Of a stretch of 64,000 nucleotides of DNA, positions 23,011-34,125 are shown piece by piece. The stretch is taken from assembly GCF_003265705.1 (NCBI RefSeq), contig NW_020313278.1, forward strand, positions 1,011,150-1,075,149, read 5' to 3'. The notes beneath the pieces are model-generated. The model was not told the DNA's origin, made no database searches, and worked only from the letters and a program-made list of their open reading frames with translations. Position 1 is the first letter of the stretch, and the number at the start of each line of letters is the position of its first letter. Position numbers and translations under genes: made by a program. This DNA comes from Callorhinus ursinus. Taxonomy: Eukaryota; Chordata; Mammalia; Carnivora; Otariidae.

Positions 23011-24028
23011 ATATATATTTTTTAATACCAGGTAATTAAAATTTTATTTCAGTTTCTAGAGGTTTCTCATTCTGGTCAGCCACAATTTTTAATTCATAGG
23101 CTGGTTCCTTCATCTCTACCTGGATCTCTGTACTGGAAATCTCAATCAGACACCTTGTTTTGCTTGAAACTTCACCTTTTGGCAATAAAAGCTGAAAGTG
23201 ATCTGGATTGCTCACAGTCCTATTACCTGTTCAAGGGTTAGTTCCTTTCTCATTTTCTTTCTTAAATCTGTGGGGTCAGCTTGCATTCCCAGCAGATTTT
23301 GTTTCATCCTTTGAATGCTTCCTTTTATTCTAAATTTAGTGATACTGTAAGAGTATGAGAGAGTGAACTGGAATTGTTCCTCAATGCATTCCATGGTCAT
23401 CCGTATTAATTGATCTTTTTTCACTTGGTCCCTTCCTGCTGCCTGGAGAACATCAGGATTATAGGCAACATGGATGACTGTATAAACATCTTGATGTCTC
23501 AGACATATCTTCTGGTCTGCCAACACTTAGAGGTAGTGGATGAGTGGTTGACTGGGGACCTGGGATCCTTTTCCACTGACACAGGTGAATAAAAAGTACT
23601 TTTTCCTTTGGTTTCAGGATCTTGGTTTGTAGACAGAACTGTGCTTCTGGGGTGGCACAGAGCTGTTTCCCTTCTTTCAGCTGCTGTTGAATGAACTTCT
23701 CGTAGCTCTCAGGATTATTTCAGCCAGATCATCTAGGAGGTTCCAGAACTGAGTAACCTGGGTGAGCAGACCCTTTGAGGAAGACTCCATGATTGAGGTA
23801 AACAGGCCTCTTGAGTCTCTTCTCTCTGTTCCTTGACAAACTGCGACGCCTGTAACGAGGGTAACTGGACCGGGTACAACATCTTAATTGGAAATTAATT
23901 CCGGAAAGCTCCAGGAAGAAAGGATTTTTACATCCAGTTCTGGAATCTCCCACTTCTGGTGTCGGGCTTGCTTCTCAGCCGAGGCCGACCCGCTTCTTTT
24001 CCAGGAAGGCGCCCGCCTCCTTTCCGCA
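23011..24028 (-). pseudogene. Processed pseudogene of PIH1D2 (3'-truncated)
   Basis: PIH1D2 is a PIH1-domain protein, related to factors that work with chaperones in complex and dynein-arm assembly. Here its coding sequence lies without introns on the minus strand. The ATG is at 23790-23788 and opens with the residues MESSSKGLLTQVTQFWNLLD. The longest surviving frame (23526-23212) contains YTVIHVAYNPDVL and KFRIKGSIQRMKQN, characteristic of the family. The copy is broken: a one-base deletion near codon 25, a one-base insertion near codon 100, a small deletion near codon 190 and an in-frame TAA shortly before the end. It stops at about codon 259 of roughly 315, so the C-terminal part is missing. 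GC-rich 5' untranslated sequence extends to about 24028. A weak target duplication (about 10 of 13 bases) links 24029-24041 with 22863-22875. It is not expected to make protein. Identity rests on my recall of the family sequence. Confidence 0.88.
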
Positions 24029-24052
24029 CCTTTCGATCTTTAAAACGATTTT

Positions 24053-24251
24053 TTTTAAAAGGTTTTATTTATTTCTTTGTTTGACAGAGAGAGAGAGACA
24101 GCGAGAAAGGGAACACGAGCAGGGGGAGTGGGAGAGGGAGAAGCAGCCTTCCCGGAGCACAGAGCCCAATGCGGGGCTCAATCCCAGGACTCTGGGATCA
24201 CGACCTGAGGCCGAAGGCAGACGCTTAACGACTGAGCCACCCAGGTGCCCC
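24053..24251 (-). mobile_element. CAN SINE
   Basis: Reverse SINE, tail 'aaaaggttttatttattt' on the left, head 'gagccacccaggtgcccc' on the right. Imperfect duplication: cgatctttaaaacgatt (24034-24050) and tgatttttaaaaacaatt (24252-24269). It inserted right beside the 5' end of the PIH1D2 retrocopy. Confidence 0.9.
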
Positions 24252-24299
24252 TGATTTTTAAAAACAATTTAAAAATGTAAAAGTCATACTTACCTGTGG

Positions 24300-24365
24300 G
24301 TTGCCCAGAAACACAGGGGGCTAGATTTGGCCGGTGGGCCATAGTTTGCCGACCGGAGGGTTAGA
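24300..24365 (-). mobile_element. hAT-Charlie-like fragment
   Basis: Terminal part of the same family as 9367-9560: 'ctagatttggccggtgggcc' followed by 'atagtttgccgaccggag'. Confidence 0.55.
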
Positions 24366-25325
24366 CTGTGAATTTCTCCAAAGCGCGTGCAATGTAACAT
24401 AAAAATGTAACATAAAGATGTTCGCGGTGCCTCACAGGAGGGCGGACTCCTTGTAGCCCAAGCCAACGTCTGGTGAATGATTGAGACCGTCTCTCTACCT
24501 CTTAGGGACAGGATTGTGGCTATTGGTTGGGGATAGGTATGTGAACAGCAGGCATGTTGCAGGAGGTACTGAAGATAATTCTGGAAAGACGGAAGCCCCC
24601 TTCCAGGGGAGTTTGCATCTTCCCGGAGGAGTCAGGGAGATCTTGAAGTTCCTGCAATTCTGGCAGCACGGGCTTCTCAGCCATTCCCAACTCAGCCAGC
24701 AGGGGGCGCTAGGGGACCGCTTTCCTCTGCGTGTCTGGGCAGCCGGGATGTATGGTCGGAGGCGCCCTGCGGGGGAGGTGGGACATGCTGGGGGTGGCCC
24801 AGATGACCTCCGAGTGTCTTTCCTGCCCATTGAATCTTGGCTCTTTTTGCGGAGGGAGGCACAGGGATGAGCTGCCTGGAGCTAGCCTCAGGAGAAGCCC
24901 CCTGGCCCTGGAAATGCAGTAAAATGACATGGCCCATGGCGGCAGGGGGCTGTGATCCTGGGGTTTCAGTGTTTCAGAATTCCAGTGACCACTCCCTCTG
25001 GTGTGTACGGATGCGTTCATGGAGGGATTAGTGGGGGGGGGGGCGGGGAAAGACAGGGCTTTCTTTAATCACAGGCCGGTCCAGGAAGCACGGCAAATAG
25101 CAGGCAGAAAGAAAATGGTCAGATGGGCCGGTGTGGGCACTGAGGACCCACCAATGACAATCTCTTAGCCTTGCAAACCTTAGAGAAAGCCGAGAGGCGA
25201 AACTATCTGAAAAGTCCCAGCAGCTGTGGGCACTGTCAGGGCTGGTGTTGAATATGGGCTGCCCTGTGATTCTTCATGTCCCTGTTTGCAAACTAGGGAG
25301 AAAAGATCGCAGGTGGGTCCATGGT
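24366..25325. other. Unique sequence around a CTCF motif, no gene seen
   Basis: GC-rich non-repeat DNA. Overlapping frames of 60-130 codons exist on both strands with no domain. Contains a G-rich run near 25031-25046. Confidence 0.45.
24696..24711 (+). promoter_or_regulatory. Consensus CTCF binding motif
   Basis: The sequence CCAGCAGGGGGCGCTA matches the CTCF core consensus (CCASYAGRKGGCRSY) at every position. It lies in unique DNA outside any SINE, in plus orientation. CTCF binding at such motifs marks insulators and loop anchors. Actual occupancy cannot be read from sequence. Confidence 0.7.
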
Positions 25326-25327
25326 GT

Positions 25328-25510
25328 AGGGCAGTGTTTCCAAAACATGGGTTCCGACCAGCAGCATCAGCATCACTAGGAGCTGCTCAGATGTACACAT
25401 CCTGGCTCCCACCCCCGGGACCCCTGCATCAGACACTGCAGTTGGGGGCTAGCAGCCGACCCCTGCAAGCCCTCCAGGTGAGTCTGAACCACAGGGCACC
25501 TGTAGCTGTT
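25328..25510 (+). mobile_element. MER5A-like hAT DNA transposon
   Basis: Reads 'ccgaccagcagcatcagca', 'tcactaggagctgctcaga', 'aagccctccaggtgagtct', 'gaaccacagg', the order of MER5A, with an expanded centre. Confidence 0.65.
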
Positions 25511-25639
25511 TTCAGCCTTGGCCTCCCCCTGGAACACTTTGGCTTTCAAGCCTTGATGGAGGGGAGGGGAACCACACCCCATACCAATTTCATCAGGCCC
25601 TCTGAGGTTGGGACCAGCCCCTGTGGTTGATTCTAATAG

Positions 25640-25885
25640 CCAAGGTCAAGCGCAGTGGAATAGTGGAAAGTGGTTTTAGGGTCAGCCAGACTCAGGTTCA
25701 AATCCCAGGTTTCTCACTTGCTGGCTGTTTGACTCTGGGCAAGGCACTCCCCTTTCCTGGCCCACAGGAAGCTCATAGTCTGAGGATTAAGATAATCTTT
25801 CCTGCCCTGCAGAATTGTTTCAAGGTTGAACAAAGCATCTGGTGCTTGGAAGCTCCTAGAACAGTATCGGGTGCTTCGAGGGAGT
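25640..25885 (+). repeat. MIR SINE, nearly full length
   Basis: 'gtggaatagtggaaagtgg', 'ctcaggttcaaatcccagg', 'tttgactctgggcaaggca', 'gcagaattgtttcaaggtt', 'ctagaacagtatcgggtgc' cover 5' to 3' ends of MIR. Confidence 0.75.
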
Positions 25886-26199
25886 TAAGCACATGATAGC
25901 TCCCCTTTTCTGCTCCTGTCTGTTGCCCTATGGGATTTTTCCAGAGCAGAGACCACATTGTAGGTTTCTTTGCATCCCCAGCGAATAATTAATCCCACAG
26001 CTGAGAGAGCTGGGGAAATGGGCGTGCGACACAGCTACTGGACTTCCTCCCTCACAGTCTGGCTGCGATGGGTTCCGTGACCTTTCTCTGTGTTGTCCAA
26101 AGGTCAGCACTGATGTCTGTTTAAATTACAAACGCTCAGTCCCCTTGACCTTTAGGAAACTATCTGGTACAAACGAAATGGCCAGAATGTTAGAATATG

Positions 26200-26530
26200 T
26201 GTGCAAAGATATTTTATTGGTGTGTCTGCCCTGGTAATAATTGGAAACATAACTTTACCAACAGGTGAATCATAGAATAAATTATGGCAACATTCAGTAT
26301 TGTAGAACATCATGAACCAGTAAAAAGAATTAGGCAGATCTATATGTAGTGATCTAAGAGATGTATTATATATTAAGTGATAAAGCAAATTGCTGATTCA
26401 TGCCTGTGATGTGACTCCCTTTTTTTCTTTTTTTTTGAGGAAAAAGAGCCTCCATATTATGTGTTCACTCATTTGTGTGTGCGGTGTGGGGTGGGGGTGC
26501 ATAAAGAAAAGCATGGAAGAATATACTCCA
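26200..26530 (+). repeat. L1 3' fragment
   Basis: Sense L1 words: 'aataattggaaacataact', 'gaataaattatggcaacat', 'ccagtaaaaagaattaggc', 'agatctatatgtagtgatc', 'taagtgataaagcaaattg'. Confidence 0.6.
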
Positions 26531-26984
26531 GGCTGTTGAATCGATTGCAGACAGGGGACAAACCCGTTCATGCATTTGTTTGTTCCTGGTTTTGCTCAAT
26601 TAACATTTATTTAAGGTCTGCTATGTGTCAGGCACTGGAGCTCTGGGGATACAGCCGTGAACAAAACAAACTGAGTCCCTGCTTTCATGCAGCTGGATTG
26701 ACCAAATGTCCAGGGTCCCAAGATACTGCTCGGGCCTGGGCAAACTAGGATATTGGGGGGGGTCCCCCATGGAGCTTGTGTTCCAGCCCGGGAAAGACAG
26801 GTGAACACCTGTTAGAGTCTGGCAGGTAGTTTGGTGGGAAACCGGCTGTTTTGAAGCTCTTTCAATTTGCTTACAGCGAAAATATCCCTCCTTTAAGTTC
26901 GGATCAGCTGTCAGGGGTGCTCTGAGCCATCGGAATGCCCCCAGGGTCATTGGCCTGCTCTCAGTTTTGCTGAGTCGGCAGCAG

Positions 26985-27180
26985 GACCTAATTTGGTAAT
27001 GGAGAGTAGATGGTCAGCTGTCCTCATATTTTGATTAACCTAATGGCCTTCCCAGCACGACTCGGTTTCAGCTGCAGACATCACTGCAACTTTTAATGAA
27101 ATGATCTGGAGGACCATTAGGAGGCACTTCTGGCTATTAGGTGGCTCATCTGCACAGATCACCACCTAGCAGCTGAGCCG
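26985..27180. promoter_or_regulatory. Candidate conserved enhancer-like block
   Basis: Non-repeat block with three CAGCTG E-boxes (27015, 27069, 27170) and several TAAT/ATTA homeodomain cores (26989, 26997, 27041, 27116, 27136). It contrasts with flanking repeats. The call rests on motif density only. Confidence 0.3.
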
Positions 27181-27482
27181 GCCGCCCCCGCGCCCCGCGT
27201 GCACTTGGGTTTGCGTTTTAAGGCAGGGCACTTGTCCCTGTAGTCATGCTTGACGGCTTGGGGGCTTTTCGGCTTTCACCCCATTTGCTCGGTGTGGGAA
27301 ATGCAGCTAGGAGCTGAGGTCTCACGAGCTCAGAGGCTGTGGGGAAGCTGCTGGTGCTCTGCCCCAGGAGGGGGGCCCCCTGTGGCCCCAGGGGCCACTC
27401 GCTGTGAGTACCTGTGACTCTAGAGACTCTGCGCAGGGCTTTCCTCACTGGCCTGGGCGTGGCTGGAAGTGCTGGGAGGTAT

Positions 27483-27918
27483 GTTGTGAGTTGGATTGTG
27501 TCCCCACGAAAGATGTGGAAGCCCTAAGCCCCCCGGGAAATAGGCACTTTGCAGATAGCGAGTTCAGATGAGGTCACTGGCTTGCACCCTAATTCAGTAT
27601 GACTTGTGTTTTTATAAAAGCAGGAGATCTGGACACAGAGGCGGACCGCAGGTAGGAAAAAGGCTGTGTGAACGGGCAGGTATTGGGGGCAGAGATCAGG
27701 GTGATGCATCCACTGGCCAAGGAACGCCAAAGATTCCAGCACAGCCCCAGACACCAGGAGAGAGGCTTGGAGCAGATTCTCCCTTCCGCTCCCCAGCCTC
27801 AGAAGGCCCCAGTCCTGCCCATACTTGGATCTGGGACGTCCAGCCTCCAGGCTGGGAGACAGTAAGTGTCTGCTCTTGAAGCCCCCAGTTCGTGGGACTT
27901 CGTGACAGTGGCCACAGG
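27483..27918 (+). mobile_element. MLT1-type MaLR LTR, nearly complete
   Basis: Sense order: 'ttgtgagttggattgtgtc', 'ggaaataggcactttgcag', 'attcagtatgacttgtgtt', 'ccaaggaacgccaaagatt', 'ccagcctccaggctgggag', 'cagttcgtgggacttcgtg'. Confidence 0.85.
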
Positions 27919-28645
27919 AGACTCAAAGGGGGTCTACCCCCACGGAACATCCCTCCAGCAGGGTTGGATGGGAGTTGGTGGATAAATACCCCAGAGGGTG
28001 CTCCGTCTGCCAGAGGGCCCTGGAGGGGTGCAGTCCCCTCTGCCTGCCGCACGACCTGTGGACAAGCACAGTCTGGCACAGCCTACATGAAACGCACCCC
28101 CCCCCCTTTCTCCCTGCCTGTGTTTCCTGGGATCCTGTCCCAGCTGAGCTGCTTACACTTGAATCTCCCTCGCAGAGTCTGCTTCTGAGACCGGCCCTGG
28201 CACTGGGAGGCCCGCGTGTGTGTGCCTGCACCATGTAGTGGAAAGACCCCAGGTCGCAGCCTCCAGTGTGCAGGAAAAGTAACTCTGTGTTCTGAGCGCT
28301 GCGTGCCTGGGACACCTGAGGGACAGCTGGCACTGGGCCGGGGGGTGGCCAGACCTCGGAATTCCTCCGCCGTCCTCACCCATTCCCAGTTCTGTCTCTC
28401 CCGTGTGACCCCAGCCAGGACTGACATTCCTGGCCAAGATCATGGCCGAGAGATCCTGTGGCCAGGGGAGAAGGACCTGCTCCCCTGGACGCATGATGGG
28501 GCTCAGGGTCATCTGAATTTTGAAAACGATGTCACTATTATTCAAATATATGAAAAACAATAACATGGAAACGTTTGGAGTCAAAAGTGGAAGGTGCCTT
28601 TAAAGGTAGTCTTTCCTTGTCTCTTGGTAGTATTTCCTTTCTTTT
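27919..28645. other. GC-rich unique sequence, no gene seen
   Basis: Contains a C-run near 28097-28106 and several overlapping unsupported frames. No splice-bounded exon recognised. Confidence 0.45.
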
Positions 28646-28649
28646 CTAT

Positions 28650-28831
28650 TTTTCTTTTTCAGATTTTATTTGAGAGAGCGGGAAAGCACGAGCCAGGGGA
28701 GCAGCAGAGGGAGAGGAAGAAGCAGGCTCTGCACTGAGCAGGGAGCCCGACGTGGGACTCTATCCCAGGACCCCAAGATTGTGACCTGAGCGGAAGGCAG
28801 ATGCTCAACCAACTGAACCACCCAGGTGCCC
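28650..28831 (-). mobile_element. CAN SINE
   Basis: Reverse SINE, head 'gaaccacccaggtgccc'. A diverged duplication pairs tagtatttcctttctttt (28628-28645) with aataatatttcttttctt (28832-28849). Confidence 0.9.
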
Positions 28832-28853
28832 AATAATATTTCTTTTCTTGACT

Positions 28854-29047
28854 TTTTTTTTTTTAAAGATTTTATTTATTTATTTGAGAGAGAATGAGAG
28901 CCAGAGAGCACGAGAGGGAAGAGCGTCAGAGGGAGAAGCAGACTCCCCGCTGAACAGGGAGCCCGAAGCGGGACTCGATCCCGGGACTCCAGGATCATGA
29001 CCTGAGCCGAAGGCAGCCGCCCAACCAGCTGAGCCACCCAGGCGCCC
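28854..29047 (-). mobile_element. CAN SINE
   Basis: Reverse SINE a few bases from the previous one, in the same orientation. A perfect 13-bp duplication, tcttttcttgact, flanks it at 28841-28853 and 29048-29060. It inserted into the duplicated target of the older neighbour. Confidence 0.93.
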
Positions 29048-29329
29048 TCTTTTCTTGACTATTACATGAATCTGCATATAGATATATTCACAGACACAGA
29101 TACAAATGTAGCTGTGGATAAGCCATGGATGTAGATACATACATATGTGTGTGGAGACAGGTTTGGATAGAGACATAGACCTTATTTGTAGGTATAAATA
29201 GACATAGGTCGTGTATTTTTAAATATACAAGTCATTGTGCTGTCTGTGTGGTCCGGCGACTCTCTGTTACACTGGACAGGTATCTTGAAGATTTCCCGAA
29301 ATAAGAATGTCTATATCCACCTCACTCTT

Positions 29330-29585
29330 TCCATCCAGGCCCTGTTAATTGGCAATCACGTTGCTCCCATTCCTTCTGCAGCTTTTCCCTACAATGCTGC
29401 CACACACACATTTTAACGAACAGGTAGACATTTTTGTATTTGTGCATGGATTTCTCTAGAACAGATTCCTGGGAAGTCGAATCCCTGAATTTAAAGGTAA
29501 GCACTTTTGAAATTGGGGAAGGCATTATTCAGTTGCCCTCCAAAAAGGTTGAACCAATTTCTGCTCCCAGAGTAATTTCATTTGA
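29330..29585 (-). repeat. Old L1-like fragment
   Basis: Antisense words: 'attcctgggaagtcgaatc', 'agttgccctccaaaaaggt', 'tgaaccaatttctgctccc'. These are typical of the antisense 3' part of L1/L1M elements. Confidence 0.45.
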
Positions 29586-29789
29586 ATATTAAAAAGGCCG
29601 GTGCTCTCGCTTTGTGTTTTAAGCTGGTGAAGTGGGGCAGGTCAGTGACATGTAAATGGGTTATTATGAATCAGGCAGGGCTGAACCAGCTCGCACTCGG
29701 CAATCCTTTGTTGTTTCCACTGTGCACACTTGAAAGAGAAAATAAACTCCGTTTCCTTCATATGTTTTATAATTTGAAATTCCTCTGAT

Positions 29790-29999
29790 AGATGCAAGAC
29801 TTTCCATCATGGCCACAAAAAGCATGCTCTGGGTAACTGCAGGTCCCAAGGAGTGAGAGGCATGTGGAACAGAGTCACTGCAGACCCTTGTAGCCCCGCA
29901 GCTTGAAGCAGAACTACCCCAGCTGAGCACAAAAATAATCACTTAGTACTGTGTGTCTTTGGGATGCTTGTTATGCAGCAGTAGCTGACTGATACAGAA
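29790..29999 (+). mobile_element. MLT1-type LTR 3' fragment
   Basis: Ends 'atgcttgttatgcagcagta' then 'gctgactgatacag', the usual MLT1 3' terminus, after a diverged body. Confidence 0.55.
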
Positions 30000-30180
30000 C
30001 TTTCTTCCTGTGCTCCCATTGACCATCTCTGTTTACCCCATCATCACTCTTCCTAAGAAACATTATAATAACCTGTTTCCTTCTCTAAGATCTTTACCAG
30101 ACTGTTCAGAGTAGGCAGAAATCATGTGTATCTTGTTCATCTAAAATTCTACCTGGCACACGGCAGGAGCATGTTAAGTA

Positions 30181-30651
30181 CAGTCATCCCCCCCTTATTC
30201 GTGGTTTTGCTTTCCACGGTTTTGGTTAACCACAGTGGACTGTGGTCTGGAGGCCGATGCTCCTCCTCCGGACACATCACTGGGGGGTTAGCAGTAGTCT
30301 AGTGCTACGTCACAATGCCTACGTCATTCCCCTCACCTCATCTTCTTGCTCATGTATTGTATCATCTTAGGTCATTATGGGAAAAAGGGTGAGTAGGGGA
30401 CAATCAGATATTCTGAGAGAGACCACATTCACATTGCTTTTAGTTCAGTACATTGTTGTAACTATTTTATTTTATTAGGTATTGTGGGTCATCTCTGATG
30501 GTGCCCAGTTCATAAATTAAACTTTCTTGTAGGTATGTGTGTATAGGAAAAAACATAGTATATGTAGGATTTGGTGCTGTCTATGCTTTCGGGCATCTGC
30601 TGGGGGGGGGGGTCTTGGAACATAGCCCCTGAGGGTAAGTGGGGACCCCAG
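30181..30651 (+). mobile_element. Tigger-type (TcMar) non-autonomous DNA transposon, complete
   Basis: Starts 'cagtcatcccccccttattc' and ends 'gtggggaccccag', forming terminal inverted repeats, with a TA on each side (30179-30180, 30652-30653) as expected for mariner-type insertion. Inside are the words 'ataaattaaactttcttgt' and 'ggaaaaaacatagtatatg' typical of the family. No transposase frame is present. Confidence 0.8.
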
Positions 30652-30659
30652 TACTTGAC

Positions 30660-32100
30660 GGAGAGATGAATGAATGAGAATGAGAATAAATGAGCTTAGG
30701 GTGCCCCAATTCTTTGGCTGTCCTTGGATTCTCCTAATTACATTTTCTTCTTTCTTTTTGAAAAATTACTCTAATTTTGGCCAGAGTCAGTTTTTATTAT
30801 CCACCAAAGTCAAACGTGCACAGAAGCCAAACCTTAACTAATACTTACGTGCTCAGTGCTTAGTTTACTAAAGCACTCCACCCTCTCCTTTGCTTTTTTT
30901 TGCCTTTTACAATGGTCTCGTGTGGTCTTGTTCCTTCCCTTTCCCTGGGAGGCCCCGAGGAGCAGACAGGCCATGACTTATTCTTGTCTTCCCAGCTGGC
31001 AGGTGGTCTGACAGCCTTGCACCTGCCTCTGTCCCTCCTGCTCCGGGGTCTTCCCCCCAGCTGTCTCCTTTCCCAGAGGGTCCTGCCCCTCCCTGAAATG
31101 ACCCGGGGGTCCTTCTCGGAGAACATATGTGTAGTGTTCGAGCCTGGCCCTCTCTCCAAGAATGTGTCTGTGTCCCCTGGGGTGCAAGAAAATAGAGTGT
31201 TACTTTTTTAGGGCCAAGAAAACATTAATGAAAAATGAACCATCAGTGAAATTAATTTCAAAGATTTATGCATTCTCCGTGACTAACAAGCCTGCACCTG
31301 TTCATTTGACACCCTTTAACAGCTCCCCACTCACTCCCCCCCCTTCCCAGCTTCTTAAAATTCTCCTCTTTCCCTGAAGGCACCTGGTTGGTGCGTTGAG
31401 CAGTGAAATAAATGTACAGTGGGATAGAGACACGACTTGTTAATTAAAAAGGTTGCTCTGGCACTTCACAGTTAGGAAAGGATGAGCCAGGCTGAGCAGC
31501 AGGAGTTCCTGACGAGGAGACACTGGCCGGGTTGTTATGTGCTGTGGAAAAGGCGCTGGTCAATGGGACAGGAACACATCCATTAGCTTCCCCCTGAACT
31601 CCCTCTGCCTGCCCACACATCTTCCCTTTGTCACGGTAATGACGGGCATCCCTTGTTGGAGAAACGCTCAGCGAGAGGGTCACATGTCCCCCGCCTCCCC
31701 CTCCCCCCATCGTTGGTGCCCGCATTTTTCTCTCCCTGCCCTTATATCTTGTCATATTTCCTTGTGCACTTTGATGGATGGACGCCTCCAAGAGGTTGAC
31801 TCATTGGGTCCTTTCTAGTTGGCGGCTCTCAGAGGTCAGAAGCTTGCCTTGTAGACTTTGTAAAAAGTGACACAGAAATCCAGAATTTCGATCGGTGACA
31901 ACTGGGCTTTCTTTGGATGTGGCCCCATGTCTGCACACTTCACCCTCTGCCACCTTCTTTCAGCAACATGGAAATATTTCTACAAATTTCTCATCTTCTT
32001 GACTTTGTATGATCTTTGGCCTGGGGATGATTACCATCTTCCTCCTTTCAAAAAAAACCTTAAATCAAGGGATACCGTGTGTAGAATGTAAACCTCTTAG
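30660..32100. other. Unique sequence, no gene seen
   Basis: Mixed composition. A stretch at 31205-31330 is AT-rich and non-repetitive ('gtgaaattaatttcaaaga', 'tttatgcattctccgtgac'). No supported exon. Confidence 0.45.
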
Positions 32101-32104
32101 TATG

Positions 32105-32215
32105 TAGGTGGATGAATGTTTACATGTGTGTACACCTGTGCACCCACAACCCAGATCAGGATGGCATATGGAATATTTCTGCCTTCCCCAGAAAGTTCCT
32201 TCAAACATATAATTG
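32105..32215 (-). repeat. L1 3' UTR fragment
   Basis: 'atgtgtgtacacctgtgca', 'cccacaacccagatcagga', 'gccttccccagaaagttcc' match an antisense L1 3'-UTR of the type seen at 18.75 kb. Confidence 0.5.
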
Positions 32216-33400
32216 AAGGTGATAGAAATCAGAAGAGTGGTTCTTTCTGGGGAAGAAGGTATTGAGACTTTTTGAAGGGCTTGTTCAGTATGTCCAAAAA
32301 ACCTCAAGAGATTTTTGTCATAGTCAGAGGTCATTGTCAGAGGGTGGGATTTCTCTGATGCACATGGGTTTCTTCTGTGGTCACAGACCCTTCCCCTGGC
32401 AGGTGCCATCTCTCGTGTGACGCAGGAATAACCTGGATAAGACAAAGACAGAGCTGGTTGGAAGTAATTCTGGAAATGTTATCTCTCTGAAGTCAAGTCA
32501 CTTTCCTGGGTGAGAGCCAAGTGAACTTCAAGTTTGCCTAAAGGGACGCCTTTTGGCTTAGGTCTATATAAATCACAGAGCCTCCTCTCAAATTCAAAGA
32601 CTATGAAGACCGTATTCTTTGGAGTCAGATCCTTTAGGATACCATGGTTAGCCTCGACTCCTGATGTGTCCTTCTCTCTCGAAGCTTCTGAAAGCAATCT
32701 CTTTTTTGCGATCTCAATCTTTTCATGCCAGAGGGGACTCTAGGTCTTTATCTTGGTGACTAAAAGCTGTATTTCAAGAAGGGCAAAGGAGTTAGGCATG
32801 TCCTAAAGTCATTAGTTAGACCAATGGAAGGAACCAAAGGGAAGTCTGTGTGCCCCATGTCTAGGCATGCAATCCAGTCAGCCAACATCCCTAGCAGGGA
32901 ATGGCGTGTGGTTGAGAATTACAAGCGATTGCTGCTGACCTGCAGGGTTAATTTAGAACGTTTTAGAATATTAGGCTTCTATAATTTTAATAGAGGTTGC
33001 AGCCCTTAGACATGGGGGATAGTGAAACCTAACACAGCGCCCTCCATGAGATGCATGGAGAGAAGACACGGAGGGAAGCGGGCAGAAAGGTAGGAAAGAT
33101 CTGGGGTAGTCCCTTCTCTTTCCTCCCTCTGTGTTCTAGGAATGTGCTTACACAGGGGGCCGTAAGCCGAGGAGAGGGACTGAGAGCTCGTTGCTGGATG
33201 GTTTCCTTCCATAAATACCCACATGCAGAGAGTCCTGTCTATATCCAGTGTAGGTGCACACTAGGCTGTTCCTCTTGGGTTTGGAGGCAGAACCTAGGAT
33301 GTGGTGACCTCCAGAGACTCCTGGGAACTGGGGAGCATCATCTCTGCTGTTGGGGGGGCCCTTGCTGGAAGAGCAGCAGCCTGTTGTCCATGGTGGGAGA
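32216..33400. other. Unique sequence, no gene seen
   Basis: No repeat family recognised. The 178-codon plus frame at 33051-33587 overlaps a MIR and shows no domain. Confidence 0.45.
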
Positions 33401-33404
33401 GACC

Positions 33405-33830
33405 CCAGAGGGAAGGAGCACAGGCTTGGGAACCAGTCTACACAAGTTCGAATTGAACCCGGCCTCATCACGGACCAGCTGTGCCACCAGGAAGCTGCTT
33501 ATCCTCGCTGTGTCTTATATTCTTCACCCACAAAACGGGACGATGATAAATAACAGGACCTGTCTCACAGGGTTGTTTTGTGGCTGAAATAAGCTGATGA
33601 GTGCATGGGACATCGTGAAGACTATAAATTTCTGTTCCTGTTATTTAGTTTCGGAACAATGCAGACTCAGTTTCAATCCCAGATCCAACCATTTATCAGC
33701 TGTATGACCTTGGGCAAGTCCCAGTTCAGGGGAAGCAATCATATAATCTCATAGAATTATGGGAACAATGAAAACAAGACCTATCACCAGTAAGGAATGC
33801 ATAGCAAGTACTCAAGAAATATTACTCCTC
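33405..33830 (+). repeat. Two MIR SINEs in tandem
   Basis: First copy (33405-33645): 'aagttcgaattgaacccgg', 'gaccagctgtgccaccagg', 'acctgtctcacagggttgt', 'gaaataagctgatgagtgc'. Second copy (33655-33830): 'cagctgtatgaccttgggc', 'aagtcccagttcagggg'. Both are sense. Confidence 0.7.
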
Positions 33831-33959
33831 CTCATACACTCGAGTGGGCTGAGTTCTAAAATTGTGTTGGAAGGCCATGTTTTGAACTAGGAATGCCCTT
33901 TCCAATTGAAAGTCCAGGCTCTAATGGACTGGTCGTGTCCCAATATAGCCTGCTACCTT

Positions 33960-34125
33960 CTGTTTTTAAGGTTGAGAACATTTTCGTTATGCAATATTTC
34001 AAATCTTCAGAAAAGCACAGGAAATAATATGACACCCGTGTACCCACCCTCTGGAGTTAACAGATGTCAACATTTTGTCATATTTGCTTCAGATCCCTCC
34101 TTTACAAGAGGAAGAAAAAAATATT
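33960..34125 (+). repeat. Old L1-like fragment
   Basis: 'gaaaagcacaggaaataat', 'cccgtgtacccaccctctg', 'gatgtcaacattttgtcat' match L1M-type sequence. Confidence 0.45.
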
